This document shows positions 1-9,918 of a DNA stretch of 64,000 bases, in pieces; position 1 is the stretch's first letter; each line of letters opens with the position of its first letter. Origin of the DNA: Rickettsia tamurae (GTDB lineage Bacteria; Pseudomonadota; Alphaproteobacteria; Rickettsiales; Rickettsiaceae); NCBI RefSeq assembly GCF_000751075.1, contig NZ_CCMG01000002.1, positions 62,001 through 126,000 of the forward strand, read 5' to 3'. Below the pieces are notes generated by a model that worked only from the letters and a program-made list of their open reading frames with translations, did no database searches and was not told the origin of the DNA. Both the position numbers and the translations under genes were made by a program.

Positions 1-3000
1 ATATTAAACATTTTCACTACCTTGAAATCTACTGATGCAAGTATCGGTACGGTTAAAACAATTAATATAGGACAAGTAGGGACTCCACAAAACTTTACCG
101 TTCAAGTTAATAACGGAAATTTAGCTCTTTTAAGTAGCGTAAATAGTAGTATTAATTTTGGTGATGCTAAATTAATATTATCTGCACCGCTTGATCAAAC
201 TATTACCTTTGCTAATAGCTTAAACGGTATAAAAACCGGTGGAGGTATTGTAACTTTAGACGGTAACGGTAATAATTTAACCGTAAGCGGTAATAATGGA
301 GCAACACTCGGTAGTAAAGGTAATGAGCTAGCTAGCTTGAATATCAAAGGGAAAGTTACTGTCACTAATAATTTTGGATGTACAAAATATCAGCAGTTAA
401 ATATAAATAACGATGCAGTACTTACCGACCAAAGCCTAACATCTGCTAAGATTGCAAATATGAGTATCGGTGAAGTAACAGGGGTAGCTACTTATGCTTT
501 AGATGCTATAAACGGTGATTTTGATTTAAATACCGGGGGGGGGATGATATTTGAACATCAAGATTCGGTATTAGAGCTTAAAAATAGTTCAAATGCTAAT
601 GACCGTACTATAACATTAACAGCTGCTTTAGATCTCGGTAATGATCAATTCGAGTTAACCTAACCACGGATACTAACAAATTAACGATAGATAATAACGG
701 TAATGCGGCTTATACGCTCGGTACGGCAAATCATAGGTTAAAACAATTAACTTTTCCAGTACCGGTAATGGGGCTATCGATTTAAATGTAGGGATCAATG
801 TTGAAAATATCGCCTTGAACGTTAATGATATAGAGCTTGACGAGGTTAATGTAAATGTTCTTTTTAACAAGAATGCAACATATACGGCAACAGGCAATAT
901 AAACGGTAATGTGGATTTCCAAGGTAATGCAGGGGTAATAAATCTTAATGACGGTATAAAAATTGATGGTATCGTTACAAGTACCGGTAATGTGAACGGT
1001 ACCTTGGATTTTAAAGGAGCAGGCGAAGTTACCGGTTTAATCACTAATATAGCAATGCTGAAAGCAGGAGCAGGTGATGTATCGCTCTCTACCGGCGGTA
1101 ATTATTCTATTACCGAAATTCAAGGTAACGGTAATAATGATTTAACCTTTGGTGCTAATTCAAACTTAACAACTGAGATTAACAAGACTGGCGGTCAGGC
1201 TGTGAATTTAGTATTTATCAATGGCGTTAGCGGTTCTGTCGGTTCAAATGCAGTAGTCGGTGATATTACGATACAAGCAGGGACGGTAAATTTCGGCAGT
1301 ACCGTTAAAAGCGGTAATGTTATTATATCGAACGGTGCTACGATGCAGGTTAATAAGAACGTAACTGCTACTGATCTCAGGTGAAAATGCTAATGACAGT
1401 ACTTTAAAACTAAATAATCCTGCACCTTGTTAATATAACCGGTACGCTTGGCAATAACAATACTATAGGTACAATAGAAGTTGCAAATAATGATGCTACC
1501 ATTACAAAAGCACAAAATATTAACTTCTCAAATGCCGCTCAAACAGCTACTTTAACTTTAGGTGCAGCAGCACAAGTTACTAATATTACTACGGCAGGAA
1601 ATAACCTCCACACTTTAGCGGTAACGGATTTTGATACCGGTAACGGTTCTATCGGAGCTGCAAATAACAGATTAAAAGCGATAGAGTTAACAGGTAACGG
1701 TACAGTTACGGTTAACTCTAAGAATTTCTATTCAGGAATTACCACCGCAAATAACGGACAAGGTAACGTAAAGCTAAATATAGACGGTGGGATTGTTTAT
1801 GATTTGGGTAGTAAGCTAGGCAGTTTAGCGAGCGTACAAGTTAGTGGAAATAGTACTGTTAAAGGTGATGTATATTCTAAAGATATTAATATAGACGCAG
1901 GTAAAACTATAGATTTTGATAGAGGTAATAATAATGCAAATTCAAAAAGCTTAGCCGTACCGAGTGCTAACGTTGATTTAGACGTATTACCTCGTTCGCT
2001 CTCGCTATTTAATTACTTAACCGATATTAAATCAGATAATTTAAATTTTGCAGATGCTACGGCCACGGCAAATTTCAAAGATGCAGTTTTAATAGATGTA
2101 CCTATTGATAACGGTGGTACTTTAAAATTCAATGAAAATACTTTAAGTGGTCTAAATGAACCGAATTCACCTCTTAACAATAATAATCAGAATCGAAGAA
2201 GACGTTCTACTACTAATCAGGCAGCAGTTGTGGCAGGGTGATGAAGATAATATCGGGACAGGCATTTGGGGCATACCATTCTATGGCAAAGCAACGCAAA
2301 AATCTAAAAACGGTTCAAGCGGTTATAAATCTAATACCGGCGGCGGTATAATTGGTTTTGACTATAATATTGATAATTCTATAGTTATTGGGGCTGCTTA
2401 TACTATGGCCGATAGTAAAGTACGGCACAAAAACGATAAAAACGGTGATAGAACCAAAGCTAAAAGCAATATATATTCTATCTATGGACTTTATAATTGG
2501 CTTACTAATAACTTCTTTGTTGAAGCTATGGTTCATATGGTAGAAATAAAGTCAAAAATTACGAAAAGCGTATAACTTCTACCAGTGATCAAACCGCAAT
2601 CGGTAAATTTACTAATACTTTTTATAGCGGTGAATTACTCGGCGGATATAACCATCTAATGTCTCATCTGACAACTATAACGCCGATGCTTGGGGTTCGT
2701 TATGCTAAATTTAAAAATAATAGTTATAAAGAAAGCAGTACTACTTTCCAAAATTTATCTATAAGAAAAAACTCCTATGATAAATTTGAAACTATATTAG
2801 GTTTAAAGAGCGTAACTAATTATTTAGTACAAGATATAATAGTAAAACCTGAATTACACGGGTTTATAAATTATAACTTTAAAGGTAAGTTACCGAATAT
2901 CGATGCACGTCTTGATGGTATAGATAGACCGCTTACAACAATTAGATTTAAACCTGCAAAGATAACCTATAATTTAGGCGGCGGTATTTCGACTAAATAT

Positions 3001-3093
3001 AATATGATGGAATTCGGTATTAGATATAATTTATACTTGGCAAAGAAATATACGGCAAACCAAGGGTCTTTAAAGATTAAAATAAATCTATAA
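1..3093 (+). pseudogene. Sca/OmpB-like surface autotransporter, C-terminal part, multiply frameshifted
   Basis: The reading frame is already open at base 1, so the gene begins left of the window. Fragments lie in different frames at about 1-663, 664-750, 815-1384, 1385-2241, 2242-2575 and 2576-3093, so at least five frameshifts separate them. The passenger part is rich in Asn, Gly and Thr with recurrent NGNG/GNVNG patterns, as in rickettsial OmpB-type proteins. An Arg-rich stretch (QNRRRRSTTN) precedes the C-terminal beta-barrel, which begins around DEDNIGTGIWG at about 2242 and ends in KYTANQGSLKIKINL, very like the OmpB barrel end. Type V secretion and surface adhesion are the known family roles. 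With this many lesions a full-length product is unlikely. It lies about 27 kb from sca4, which would suit sca3, but the paralogue is my inference and could be another Sca protein. Confidence 0.85.
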
Positions 3094-3153
3094 TAACCCA
3101 ATTATCCATAATTTGTGTTCTAACTAATGTAGAGCCTTAAACCAGTATAGATA

Positions 3154-3179
3154 GACTTAATCAAGACTTTTGTTAAGTC
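3154..3179. terminator. Possible hairpin between the converging autotransporter and LRR/ANK remnants
   Basis: GACTTAA and TTAAGTC form perfect 7-base arms, and CAA/TTG extends the stem inward across one unpaired base. It lies between two converging gene remnants, which suits a bidirectional terminator. There is no clear T-run after the stem, so this is a weak call. Confidence 0.3.
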
Positions 3180-3229
3180 TCGCTATACCTTAAGCCATAG
3201 GCAGGAGGGTAGGGAAATTGCCCTTGTCC

Positions 3230-4913
3230 TTACTTAATTAATTGGTTTACATCATACCCCATGCTCATTAGTCCGGCTAAAATAAGCTCCTCATCGTTAT
3301 TTATAATTGCTTCGTGGATTAAATCAGGGCTTAGCTTACTATCTACGGCAACTTTCAGCAATTTCGGATGATTCAAAAGCGGTTTGTCATAAATTATCTC
3401 TTTTACTACAAATGTTACTATTTTATTTGCTGGTTTATTCATTTGTTGTACTATACGCTCCTTAACTTCTTCTTCTAAATCTATAAGCTTGCCTTTTGTA
3501 ATCTTTCCTACTGTAAGCCATTTCATACTACTTATTATTTTCTCTCTATCGGATGCATTTGTTAATGTCGGTACTTTTTCTATTATTATGTTTATAGTGT
3601 TTTGTATTTCATCTTTATCGCTTATGGTAATAGTATTATCTTTCTGTAATTTAGTATTTAACTCTGCTACTACTTTATCTATACTTAAATGTTTATCTGC
3701 TATATATTGCTGTTGTACCGCTTCTTCAATTTCATCTTCCAAATCTATTAGCTGACCTTTAGTAATTTTATTTTTGCTTATAATATTTTTGTAGCTATGC
3801 TTAATGCTGTTTCGCCGCCATTAGTTATATGATTAATAGTTTGATCCGGCATTCTTGAAATTAGTTGCACGCATACCTCACCTAAGCCTTTCCATGCAGC
3901 ACAAGTTAAGGCTGTAGTGCCGTGTTTTGGTAATAGTATTAATAGCTGGATCGCTCATTTGAGGGATTAGTTGCATACATACTTTACTTAAGCCTTTACT
4001 AGCAGCATAAGTTAATACTGTTTCGCCATGCATAAGTTAATACTGTTTCGCCATTATTATTGATAATACTAATAGCCTAATTATTCGTTTTAGATATTAA
4101 GTAATTCACAGACTTTTTCTAAATCTTTATAAGCGGCTAAAGTTAAAGCCGTATTGCCGTTAGCATCAATTTTGCTAAGCATATCACAATTTAGCTCTTT
4201 AACTAAACTTTCTGCTTCTTCTTCCTTACTTTCTTTTATTGCTAAAATTAGTTGATTATATTTTAGCTCATCAAGTTTTAGGCTCTGCTGTTGTTCTTCC
4301 TCTGCCTGTTTCTTCGCTTCTTCTTCTGCTAATAGTTTTCTTTTTTCTTCTTCCGATCGTTTCTTTTCTTCTTCTATTCGTTGTTTTTCTAGTTCTTGCT
4401 GCTGTTGTTCTGCATATTTCTTTTCTGTTTTTGCTTTATTTTCTTCATATAAATTTTCTTTTTTATAGCTATAGCCATCCAGTTCTTTCTTGATCTTTAT
4501 TGCTGCTTTATATTTTTCTACAGCTTCATTATACTTTTCTTGACTGCATAAATTATTACCCTCTGCATTTAAGCTTTCTGCTTTTTTCTCGGCTATAGTT
4601 TTATTTCTTTGCAGATATCCGTTAATCGTGTCCAACGTTGCCTTATCTATGTTGTTGTTATCAAGATTAAGCCATATTAAAGAGTTATTAGCTTTAAGTG
4701 CTTCAGCGATTTCCCTTGCTCCAGCATCGCCTATGTTGTTAGCAGAAAGATCAAGCGATGTGAGAGTAGAATTATCTTTTAGCATTAAGGCTAATCCCTT
4801 TCTTCACTATCGCCTATTTGGTTACTCCCAAGATAAAGCGTTGTATCACCTTTTCTTAAACTATCTGCTTGCCGGCCCCCTCTTTTTTCTAGAAATTCTA
4901 TTAGTTCTTTCAT
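3230..4913 (-). pseudogene. LRR / coiled-coil / ankyrin repeat protein, broken into pieces
   Basis: The likely start is an ATG at 4913 opening MKELIEFLEKRGGRQADSL; this runs only to about 4790. A second frame (4785-4090) carries one to two leucine-rich repeats (LTSLDLSANNIGDAG, LIWLNLDNNNID), a TPR-like stretch (NLCSQEKYNEAVEKYKAAI), a long Glu/Lys/Gln coiled coil, and the start of an ankyrin repeat (GNTALTLAAYKDLEKVCELL). Further ankyrin units (GETVLTYAASKGLSKVC, GTTALTCAAWKGLGEVC) continue in shifting frames through about 3800-4080. A 170-residue helical tail (3742-3230) contains two copies of a motif beginning ITKG(Q/K)LIDLE(D/E)E. The architecture resembles eukaryotic-like effectors, but at least three lesions argue it is inactive. 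The function of the tail is unknown. Confidence 0.75.
4005..4054. repeat. 25-bp perfect tandem duplication inside the ankyrin region
   Basis: A 25-base unit starting GCATAAGTTAATACTG is present twice, head to tail, with no mismatch (4005-4029 and 4030-4054). Because 25 is not a multiple of three, the duplication shifts the frame of the ankyrin repeat it lies in. One copy alone would read GETVLTYAAS continuously on the minus strand. Confidence 0.9.
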
Positions 4914-5192
4914 ATTTATATCCTTATTAAATCATATAAATTTTAATATTTTGTTAAAAATGAGCTATAGCCAGAATCATAATAAGGAGTTTTAAGAATG
5001 CAATAGAAATTTAACTAAAAGTGTGAATAAATGAGTTGAAGTTGCTTTAATGATTATATATAAGTTAGTTTTTTTATAATATTTAAACGGTATTTAAAAG
5101 AGTTTAATATAAAAATTAGACATTTTGGAACATAAAAGGAGCATATGGATTTTTTAGAAAACGAAGTGAAACCCCGAAACCCTGAAAGGGCT

Positions 5193-5269
5193 TGGCGAGA
5201 ATGACGGGACTCGAACCCGCGACCTTCTGCGTGACAGGCAGACGCTCTAACCAACTGAGCTACATCCCC
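5193..5269 (-). tRNA. tRNA-Asp (GTC)
   Basis: The minus strand folds into a complete cloverleaf. The acceptor arms are GGGGATG and CATTCTC, and the D arm is GCTC-AGTTGGTTA-GAGC. The anticodon stem TCTGC/GCAGA encloses loop CTGTCAC with anticodon GTC, and the T arm is GCGGG-TTCGAGT-CCCGT. Discriminator G and an encoded CCA follow. Non-coding AT-rich DNA lies on both sides; in 5270-5550 I see no gene. Confidence 0.97.
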
Positions 5270-5550
5270 CTTATACATAAGAGATAACAATATATATAAC
5301 AATTCTTCTATTTCTGCAAGAGTAAAATATCTTATTTTATCAAAAAATATACAGAACCTAACGTTTAGATTTTATAGCTTATTCCTAATATTATAATCAA
5401 TAGATATTTCTATTAATCTAAATTAGTCACTATTAGTTGAAGCCTTGAAAATTATTATATTTGTTAAGGACTTTGTTAAAAAAGAAAAACCTATTGGTTA
5501 CATCTATATTAACAAAACCTTACTTTATTAATAATTATTAGAGGTTTTAT

Positions 5551-5833
5551 ATGACTAAACCATATGTCATTAAATTAACTACTCCTTTTGAGCGTATTAA
5601 AACTTTATAATCCTATACCCGATATTGCTCTTAGAAGTGCTATTATTATGCAGGCAATAATAGATGCAACTAATACTTCTACCAAGAAAGAGTCAACAAA
5701 AGCAGAATATAATGCTAAAAAGTGGCTTTTTGAAAATAATGAAAATTTTAATGCTACCTGCTTAGAAATCGGTATTGAGCCTAATTATGTAAGGAAGACT
5801 GCTAAAAAACTAATTAAATCACAACAAAATTAA
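5551..5833 (+). pseudogene. Small hypothetical protein, frameshifted near its start
   Basis: An ATG at 5551 with GAGG seven bases upstream opens MTKPYVIKLTTPFERIKTL and stops at once. The next frame carries LYNPIPDIALRSAIIMQAI and continues to an Asn/Lys-rich end (EPNYVRKTAKKLIKSQQN) at 5833. The two pieces look like one gene of roughly 90 codons broken by a frameshift around 5590-5610. A TTG at 5588 could start the second frame, but it has no good ribosome binding site. The C-terminal segment CLEIGIEPNYVRKTAKKLI could be a helix-turn-helix. I recognise no family. Confidence 0.5.
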
Positions 5834-5977
5834 AGATAAGCGTCCCAAACTCTACGGCTAAAGTTTAAATAAATTAATTTGTAATAAAACTTGAAATTAC
5901 TCTAAATATAAATTAATTGTATAGGTGTTACTTAGTAACGCCTATATATTAATTATTTCAGATTATAAAGGTTATTT

Positions 5978-6556
5978 ATGATTATTTCAGTTTCAGCTCA
6001 ACATATTTCGATCGGTAATAGCTTACAAGAATATTCAAAAGAGAGGGCTACGCAAGTCGTTAAAAAATATTTTACCGATATAATAAATATAGATATACAT
6101 TTTTCAAAAGAGGGAATTAACTTTAAATGTGATATTATAGTAAAATATGGTTCAGGTAAACATAATATAGTCAAAAGTAATGATAGTTGTAGCGATATAT
6201 ATGTAGCTTTTGATAAAGCTATGTCAAAACTAGAAAAACAGCTTAGAAAATATAAATCAAAATTCAAAAATCATCATGCGGGTAAAGTAAAAATATCAGA
6301 AATTGCTTACGAAGGTACCAAATATATTATTAATCCGCAATCTGATAGTGAAACCTCTAACTCCGAAAATAATGATAATCCGGCAATTATCGCTGAAAAG
6401 CCTGTAGAAATATTAAAATTATCAGTAAAAGAAGCGGTAATGAAAATGGATTTAGAAGATTTACCTGCGGTAGTATTTAAAAATATCAATAATGATCGTA
6501 TCAATATAGTTTATTATCGTAAAGACGGTAATATTTCTTGGGTAGATTATAATTAA
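5978..6556 (+). CDS. hpf: Ribosome hibernation promoting factor, long form (HPF/RaiA family)
   Basis: The 192-residue protein has an N-terminal S30AE/HPF domain (about residues 1-105: MIISVSAQHISIGNSLQEYS, then a basic KLEKQLRKYKSKFK helix). It also has the C-terminal dimerisation domain typical of long HPF (about 145-192: VKEAVMKMDLEDLPAVVFKN ... WVDYN). Long HPF binds the 30S decoding region and dimerises ribosomes into inactive 100S particles in stationary or stressed cells. The stop codon overlaps the ATG of the next gene (TAATG), suggesting translational coupling. The protein looks intact. Confidence 0.9.
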   Translation: MIISVSAQHISIGNSLQEYSKERATQVVKKYFTDIINIDIHFSKEGINFKCDIIVKYGSGKHNIVKSNDSCSDIYVAFDKAMSKLEKQLRKYKSKFKNHHAGKVKISEIAYEGTKYIINPQSDSETSNSENNDNPAIIAEKPVEILKLSVKEAVMKMDLEDLPAVVFKNINNDRINIVYYRKDGNISWVDYN

Positions 6557-7073
6557 TGCTTATTATCCCTTATAAAGGAGTTACGCCAAGAATCGATAAA
6601 AGTGCATATATTGTCGAAAGCAGCTCTTTAATAGGAGATGTTGAAATAGGTAGTAATTCAAGCATTTGGTTTAATACGGTTCTTAGAGGCGACGTTGAAT
6701 CGATAAAAATAGGAAATAATACTAACGTGCAAGACGATAGTGTAATTCATACTTCAAGATTTAACGGACCGGTAGAAATAGGCGATAATATAACTATCGG
6801 TTATCTCTCTCTTATTCATGCCTGCACAATACATAATAATGTTTTTATCGGTATGAGTACTACGATAATGGATTATGCAGTAATAGAAGAATATGCTTTT
6901 ATTGCTGCAGGAAGTCTTATCTGCCAAAGAAGATAATTAAATCTAAAGAATTATGGATGGGATCCCCTGCAAAATTTGTTAGATATTTAACCGATCAAGA
7001 TTTAGAATATATGCAAGATAACGTAAGAAATTATGTAGAACTTGCGAGTATTTATAATAGGGAATTAGAATAA
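6556..7073 (+). pseudogene. Gamma-carbonic anhydrase / hexapeptide-repeat protein, frameshifted
   Basis: Left-handed beta-helix hexapeptides are evident (LIGDVEIGSNSSIWFNTVLR, GDVESIKIGNNTNVQDDSVIH, VFIGMSTTIMDY), as in the YrdA/CaiE/gamma-carbonic-anhydrase family. The first frame ends prematurely at 6936 after AAGSLICQRR. The remaining 45 or so codons (PKKIIKSKELWMGSPAKF to NRELE) continue in another frame to a stop at 7071-7073. One small indel near 6920 therefore separates most of the beta-helix from the C-terminal helix. The start overlaps the stop of hpf, so the two were probably one operon. Metal-site His residues (one in SVIHT, one in SLIHA) remain visible. Confidence 0.8.
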
Positions 7074-7076
7074 TCT

Positions 7077-7262
7077 TAATGTTATTCTAGGGGCTTTGTT
7101 GCATGGATCGGTTTATCCGTCATTGCGAGGAAATTGCATAGCAATTGATGAAGCAATCTCAGGAGTTTGTTATTATTTCATGAGATTGCCACGCAGCCTA
7201 CGGCTTCTCGCAATGATAACTCGGTATCCATGCAACAAGGCCTATTCTACACGGGAATGACA
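7077..7262. repeat. Nested Rickettsia palindromic elements, three layers
   Basis: The innermost palindrome has arms beginning CGTCATTGCGAGG and ending TTCTCGCAATGA (about 7110-7216). It is enclosed by TTGTTGCATGGATC / GTATCCATGCAACAA (about 7095-7238). Outside this are partial arms of a GTCATTCC-type element (AATGTTATTC / GAATGACATT). The folD stop codon lies at its right edge. Confidence 0.8.
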
Positions 7263-8120
7263 TTATGTATTATAAGAATCCTTAAATGCCTTAACCGTAT
7301 TTTTAAGTAAAAACGCAATAGTCATCGGTCCGATGCCGCCTGGGACGGGAGTAATATATTTTACGTTAGATTTAACATTTTCAAAATCAACATCACCGAT
7401 AATTTTATTGCCGCTAATTCTATTAATGCCTACATCAATTACTATAGATTCAGGATTAAAATATTCTGCAGTTAATTTTAAAGGCAAACCTATTGCGGCA
7501 ACGACAATATCGGCTTTAGAAGTAATAGAGCTTAAGTTTCGTGATTTGGAATGGCAAATAATAACACTGCAATTTTCTTTTAACAGTAAAGCACTTAAAG
7601 GTTTTCCTACTATATTTGAGCGTCCGATAATTACAGCGTTTTTACCGGTTAAATTAGGTTCGTATTTTTTTATAACTGCAAGACAACCAAGGGCAGTGCA
7701 GGGGATAAAGCCTTGACTAATCCCGCTATGTAAGTAACCGACATTTAAAGGGTGGAAACCATCGATATCTTTAGAAGGTGATACTGCCGATAAAATTTTA
7801 TTTTTATCTATGGAGCTTGGCAAAGGAAGCTGAACTATAATTCCCGAAATCTCGTTATCAAGGTTTAACTCGTTGATTTTCGATATTAAATCATCTGTAT
7901 AAATAGTAGTAGATAGATTTACTAATAAAGTATCGATTCCTATTTTATGTGCATTTTTTATTTTATTTTTTACATAAATAATGCTTGCCGGATTATCGCC
8001 TACTAATACTATAGCAAGTTTCGGTGAAGCGTTGGTTTGGCTTTTAAGTTCTTGAATTTCTAGCTTTAAGTCTGCTAGTATCTCATTTGCTAACGCTTTA
8101 CCGTCAATTATATTATTCAC
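7263..8120 (-). CDS. folD: Methylenetetrahydrofolate dehydrogenase / cyclohydrolase FolD
   Basis: This bifunctional enzyme interconverts 5,10-methylene-THF, 5,10-methenyl-THF and 10-formyl-THF, supplying formyl groups for initiator tRNA. Family motifs are intact: [30 protein letters not shown] (Rossmann NADP site) and [17 protein letters not shown] chose the GTG at 8120 ([14 protein letters not shown]), which gives about 285 residues, the usual FolD length. The frame stays open to an ATG at 8261, but the extra 47 codons ([15 protein letters not shown]...) are encoded mostly by a palindromic element and overlap the end of the ferredoxin reductase gene, so they are unlikely to be native. It may be co-transcribed with that upstream gene. 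Confidence 0.93.
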   Translation of the reverse strand: MNNIIDGKALANEILADLKLEIQELKSQTNASPKLAIVLVGDNPASIIYVKNKIKNAHKIGIDTLLVNLSTTIYTDDLISKINELNLDNEISGIIVQLPLPSSIDKNKILSAVSPSKDIDGFHPLNVGYLHSGISQGFIPCTALGCLAVIKKYEPNLTGKNAVIIGRSNIVGKPLSALLLKENCSVIICHSKSRNLSSITSKADIVVAAIGLPLKLTAEYFNPESIVIDVGINRISGNKIIGDVDFENVKSNVKYITPVPGGIGPMTIAFLLKNTVKAFKDSYNT

Positions 8121-8149
8121 TATATACCCTTGATAAATGAAGTATTGAT

Positions 8150-8266
8150 ATACGAAGATCAACTTTAAAAAGAGCAAGGAGTTCACAAGGCGAGGAGCGG
8201 AGCAATAATACGTGAGCACCGCAGAACTTGTAGAACGACGTAGCCAATTTTTAAAGTTCATCGAGT
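8150..8266. repeat. Rickettsia palindromic element at the fnr-folD junction
   Basis: Imperfect inverted arms (CGAAGATCAACTTTAAAAA on the left, TTTTTAAAGTTCATCG on the right) enclose about 85 bases. The element encodes the N-terminal extension of the longest folD frame and supplies the stop codon (8258-8260) of the ferredoxin reductase. The same family recurs, degenerate, at 18838 and 58214. Confidence 0.75.
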
Positions 8267-9256
8267 ATATTTTGTGGTAGAATACTCAAAATGTAGAGCC
8301 TTGCCGTCAAATACTCTACTATAAGCATGATGGAGGCTACTTGCTGCTTCGGCAAAACCGGTAAGAATCAGTTTAAGTTTACCGGCATAATGAGCAATAT
8401 CACCAATAGCGTAAATACCTTTTATATTAGTTTGATAATAGGAATTATCTACTTCAATATGGTGAAGCTTAACATTTAAACCCCAATTTGCTAAGCTACC
8501 CAGATCTTGTTTTAAACCAAAAAAAGGTAGTAATATATTGGCATCCAATTTGCGAGTATTATTTTGTAGATCCTTAACTATAACCGATTGAAGTTTACTA
8601 TTATTACCATCTAAAGCATTTAATTGATAACCGGTTACTAACTCGATTTTACCGGTTTCTGCAATATGCCTTAATTGCCTTACGCTTTCAGGGGCAGCCG
8701 TAAATTTATCCCGCCTATGTACTAAATATATTTTATTTGTAATCTCCGAAAGAGAAATAGCCCAGTCAACAGCCGAATCCCCGCCGCCTGCTATAACTAT
8801 ATTTTTACCCGCAAATTTGCTTTTATCATTGATGAAATAAAAAACCGACTTGCTTTCAAAATCTTCAATATTTGCAAGAGGCGGTTTATTCGGTCCGAAT
8901 GAACCTGCTCCTGCTGCAATAATAATAACTTTGCTTTTAATAAGAGTGTTTTTTGAGGTTTTAATTTCAAAAAAATCATCTTGTTTATTTAGTTCTATAG
9001 CTTGCTGATTTAAGTGATATACAGGCTTAAAAGGAGCTGCTTGAAGCTCTAATTGTTTTATTAGCTCTTCTGCTGCAATTTTAGGATATGCCGGTATATC
9101 GTAAATAGGCTTTTCAGGATATAGGGTAATACACTGACCGCCAATAACTTCTTGTGCATCAATAACATGACATTTTATGCCAAGCATTCCTGCTTGAAAA
9201 ACTGCAAATAATCCAACCGGACCGGCACCTATTATTACAACATCAGTATTATACAT
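8258..9256 (-). CDS. Ferredoxin--NADP+ reductase, thioredoxin-reductase-like type
   Basis: The 332-residue flavoprotein has an FAD-binding motif at residues 9-16 (IIGAGPVGL), [20 protein letters not shown] characteristic of this FNR class, and an NADP-binding motif [13 protein letters not shown] second FAD contact, [11 protein letters not shown], lies near the C-terminus. It lacks the CxxC disulfide of thioredoxin reductases, which distinguishes the TrxR-like FNR family (YumC type). It passes electrons between NADP(H) and ferredoxin or flavodoxin. The last residues (STTKYTR) and the stop lie at or in a palindromic element, so the extreme C-terminus may have been replaced by repeat sequence. 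Confidence 0.9.
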   Translation of the reverse strand: MYNTDVVIIGAGPVGLFAVFQAGMLGIKCHVIDAQEVIGGQCITLYPEKPIYDIPAYPKIAAEELIKQLELQAAPFKPVYHLNQQAIELNKQDDFFEIKTSKNTLIKSKVIIIAAGAGSFGPNKPPLANIEDFESKSVFYFINDKSKFAGKNIVIAGGGDSAVDWAISLSEITNKIYLVHRRDKFTAAPESVRQLRHIAETGKIELVTGYQLNALDGNNSKLQSVIVKDLQNNTRKLDANILLPFFGLKQDLGSLANWGLNVKLHHIEVDNSYYQTNIKGIYAIGDIAHYAGKLKLILTGFAEAASSLHHAYSRVFDGKALHFEYSTTKYTR

Positions 9257-9328
9257 TACTTTTTATATTTAAATTTTAAAAAGGATTTTATTGGATATTG
9301 AGGAAATAATCAATTGTTATTGTGCTGA

Positions 9329-9492
9329 GGTTCTGCACACTTTTAATATTATAATCATAATTATGACTCTTTTTAGCTGCAAATTATAAGATTTTTTTGA
9401 AATAGGAACAACTATTACTACAAAAATCTTATTAATTTTCGCTTAAAAATATCTCATAATTATAATCATTAATCAAAAGCGTACAGAACCTA
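9329..9492. repeat. About 165-bp palindromic MITE-like element, copy B
   Basis: Left end GGTTCTGCACACTTTTAAT and right end AAAAGCGTACAGAACCTAG are inverted repeats. The internal sequence matches the element at 57361-57529 in the opposite orientation: both contain AAGCGAAAATTAATAAGATT and ATTATGRCTCTTTTTAGCTGC or their complements. It fills most of the 233-base gap between the reductase gene and vapC, and it is not one of the common RPE types in this window. Confidence 0.8.
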
Positions 9493-9918
9493 GATAGATA
9501 TTGATTTAATATGTCCTAACTTAGCCCAGTTAAGAATTTTTTGATCTCTAGTAAGTAGGGTAGCTCCAAGACATTTTATTGTTGCTACAATAATTCTATC
9601 AGCTAGGGCACCATGAAAATCATCCATAAGAGAAATGCTTTCAGCAGCAATCTCCAGAGAAATATCTTTAATAGATAATCCGTTGATATTTGTTATAGAG
9701 TTTAGAAAGTCCTTTATAGGTTCGTAAATATTAATACGCTTTTTAAAGTTAAGCATAGCTATTTCCTATAATGAGATAGAACTTAGGAATAATTGCGAAT
9801 TTTCTTGAGCTAAATTGATTTTGTGTTTTATTTGTTCTGATAATTCTTCAGGTTGTAATAGTGACCACAATAAAACATGGGTATCTAGTACTAAACCATT
9901 ATTAGTTCTGCATTCCAT
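9490..9918 (-). pseudogene. vapC: VapC-type PIN-domain toxin with an in-frame amber codon
   Basis: The N-terminal PIN motif is clear (GLVLDTHVLLWSLLQPEEL, with the first catalytic Asp). The C-terminal part has the other PIN signatures (HGALADRIIVATIKCLGATLLTRDQKIL). The frame is interrupted at 9766-9768 by a TAG exactly where family members have Trp in the motif SISLWEIA. Reading resumes in the same frame with EIAMLNFKKRINIYEP. A TGG-to-TAG change therefore splits an otherwise complete toxin of about 140 residues. It is also fused in frame to the antitoxin upstream. PIN toxins are Mg-dependent RNases that cleave tRNA or rRNA; this copy is probably inactive unless the amber is suppressed. Confidence 0.85.

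Noticed and set aside
5054..5302. An 82-residue minus-strand frame
   Set aside because: It is the translation of tRNA-Asp and flanks (the AQLVRASACHAEGRGFESRHS type peptide is a well-known tRNA artefact).
7333..7716. A 127-residue plus-strand frame opposite folD
   Set aside because: Antisense shadow of a conserved enzyme gene; low complexity and no ribosome binding site.
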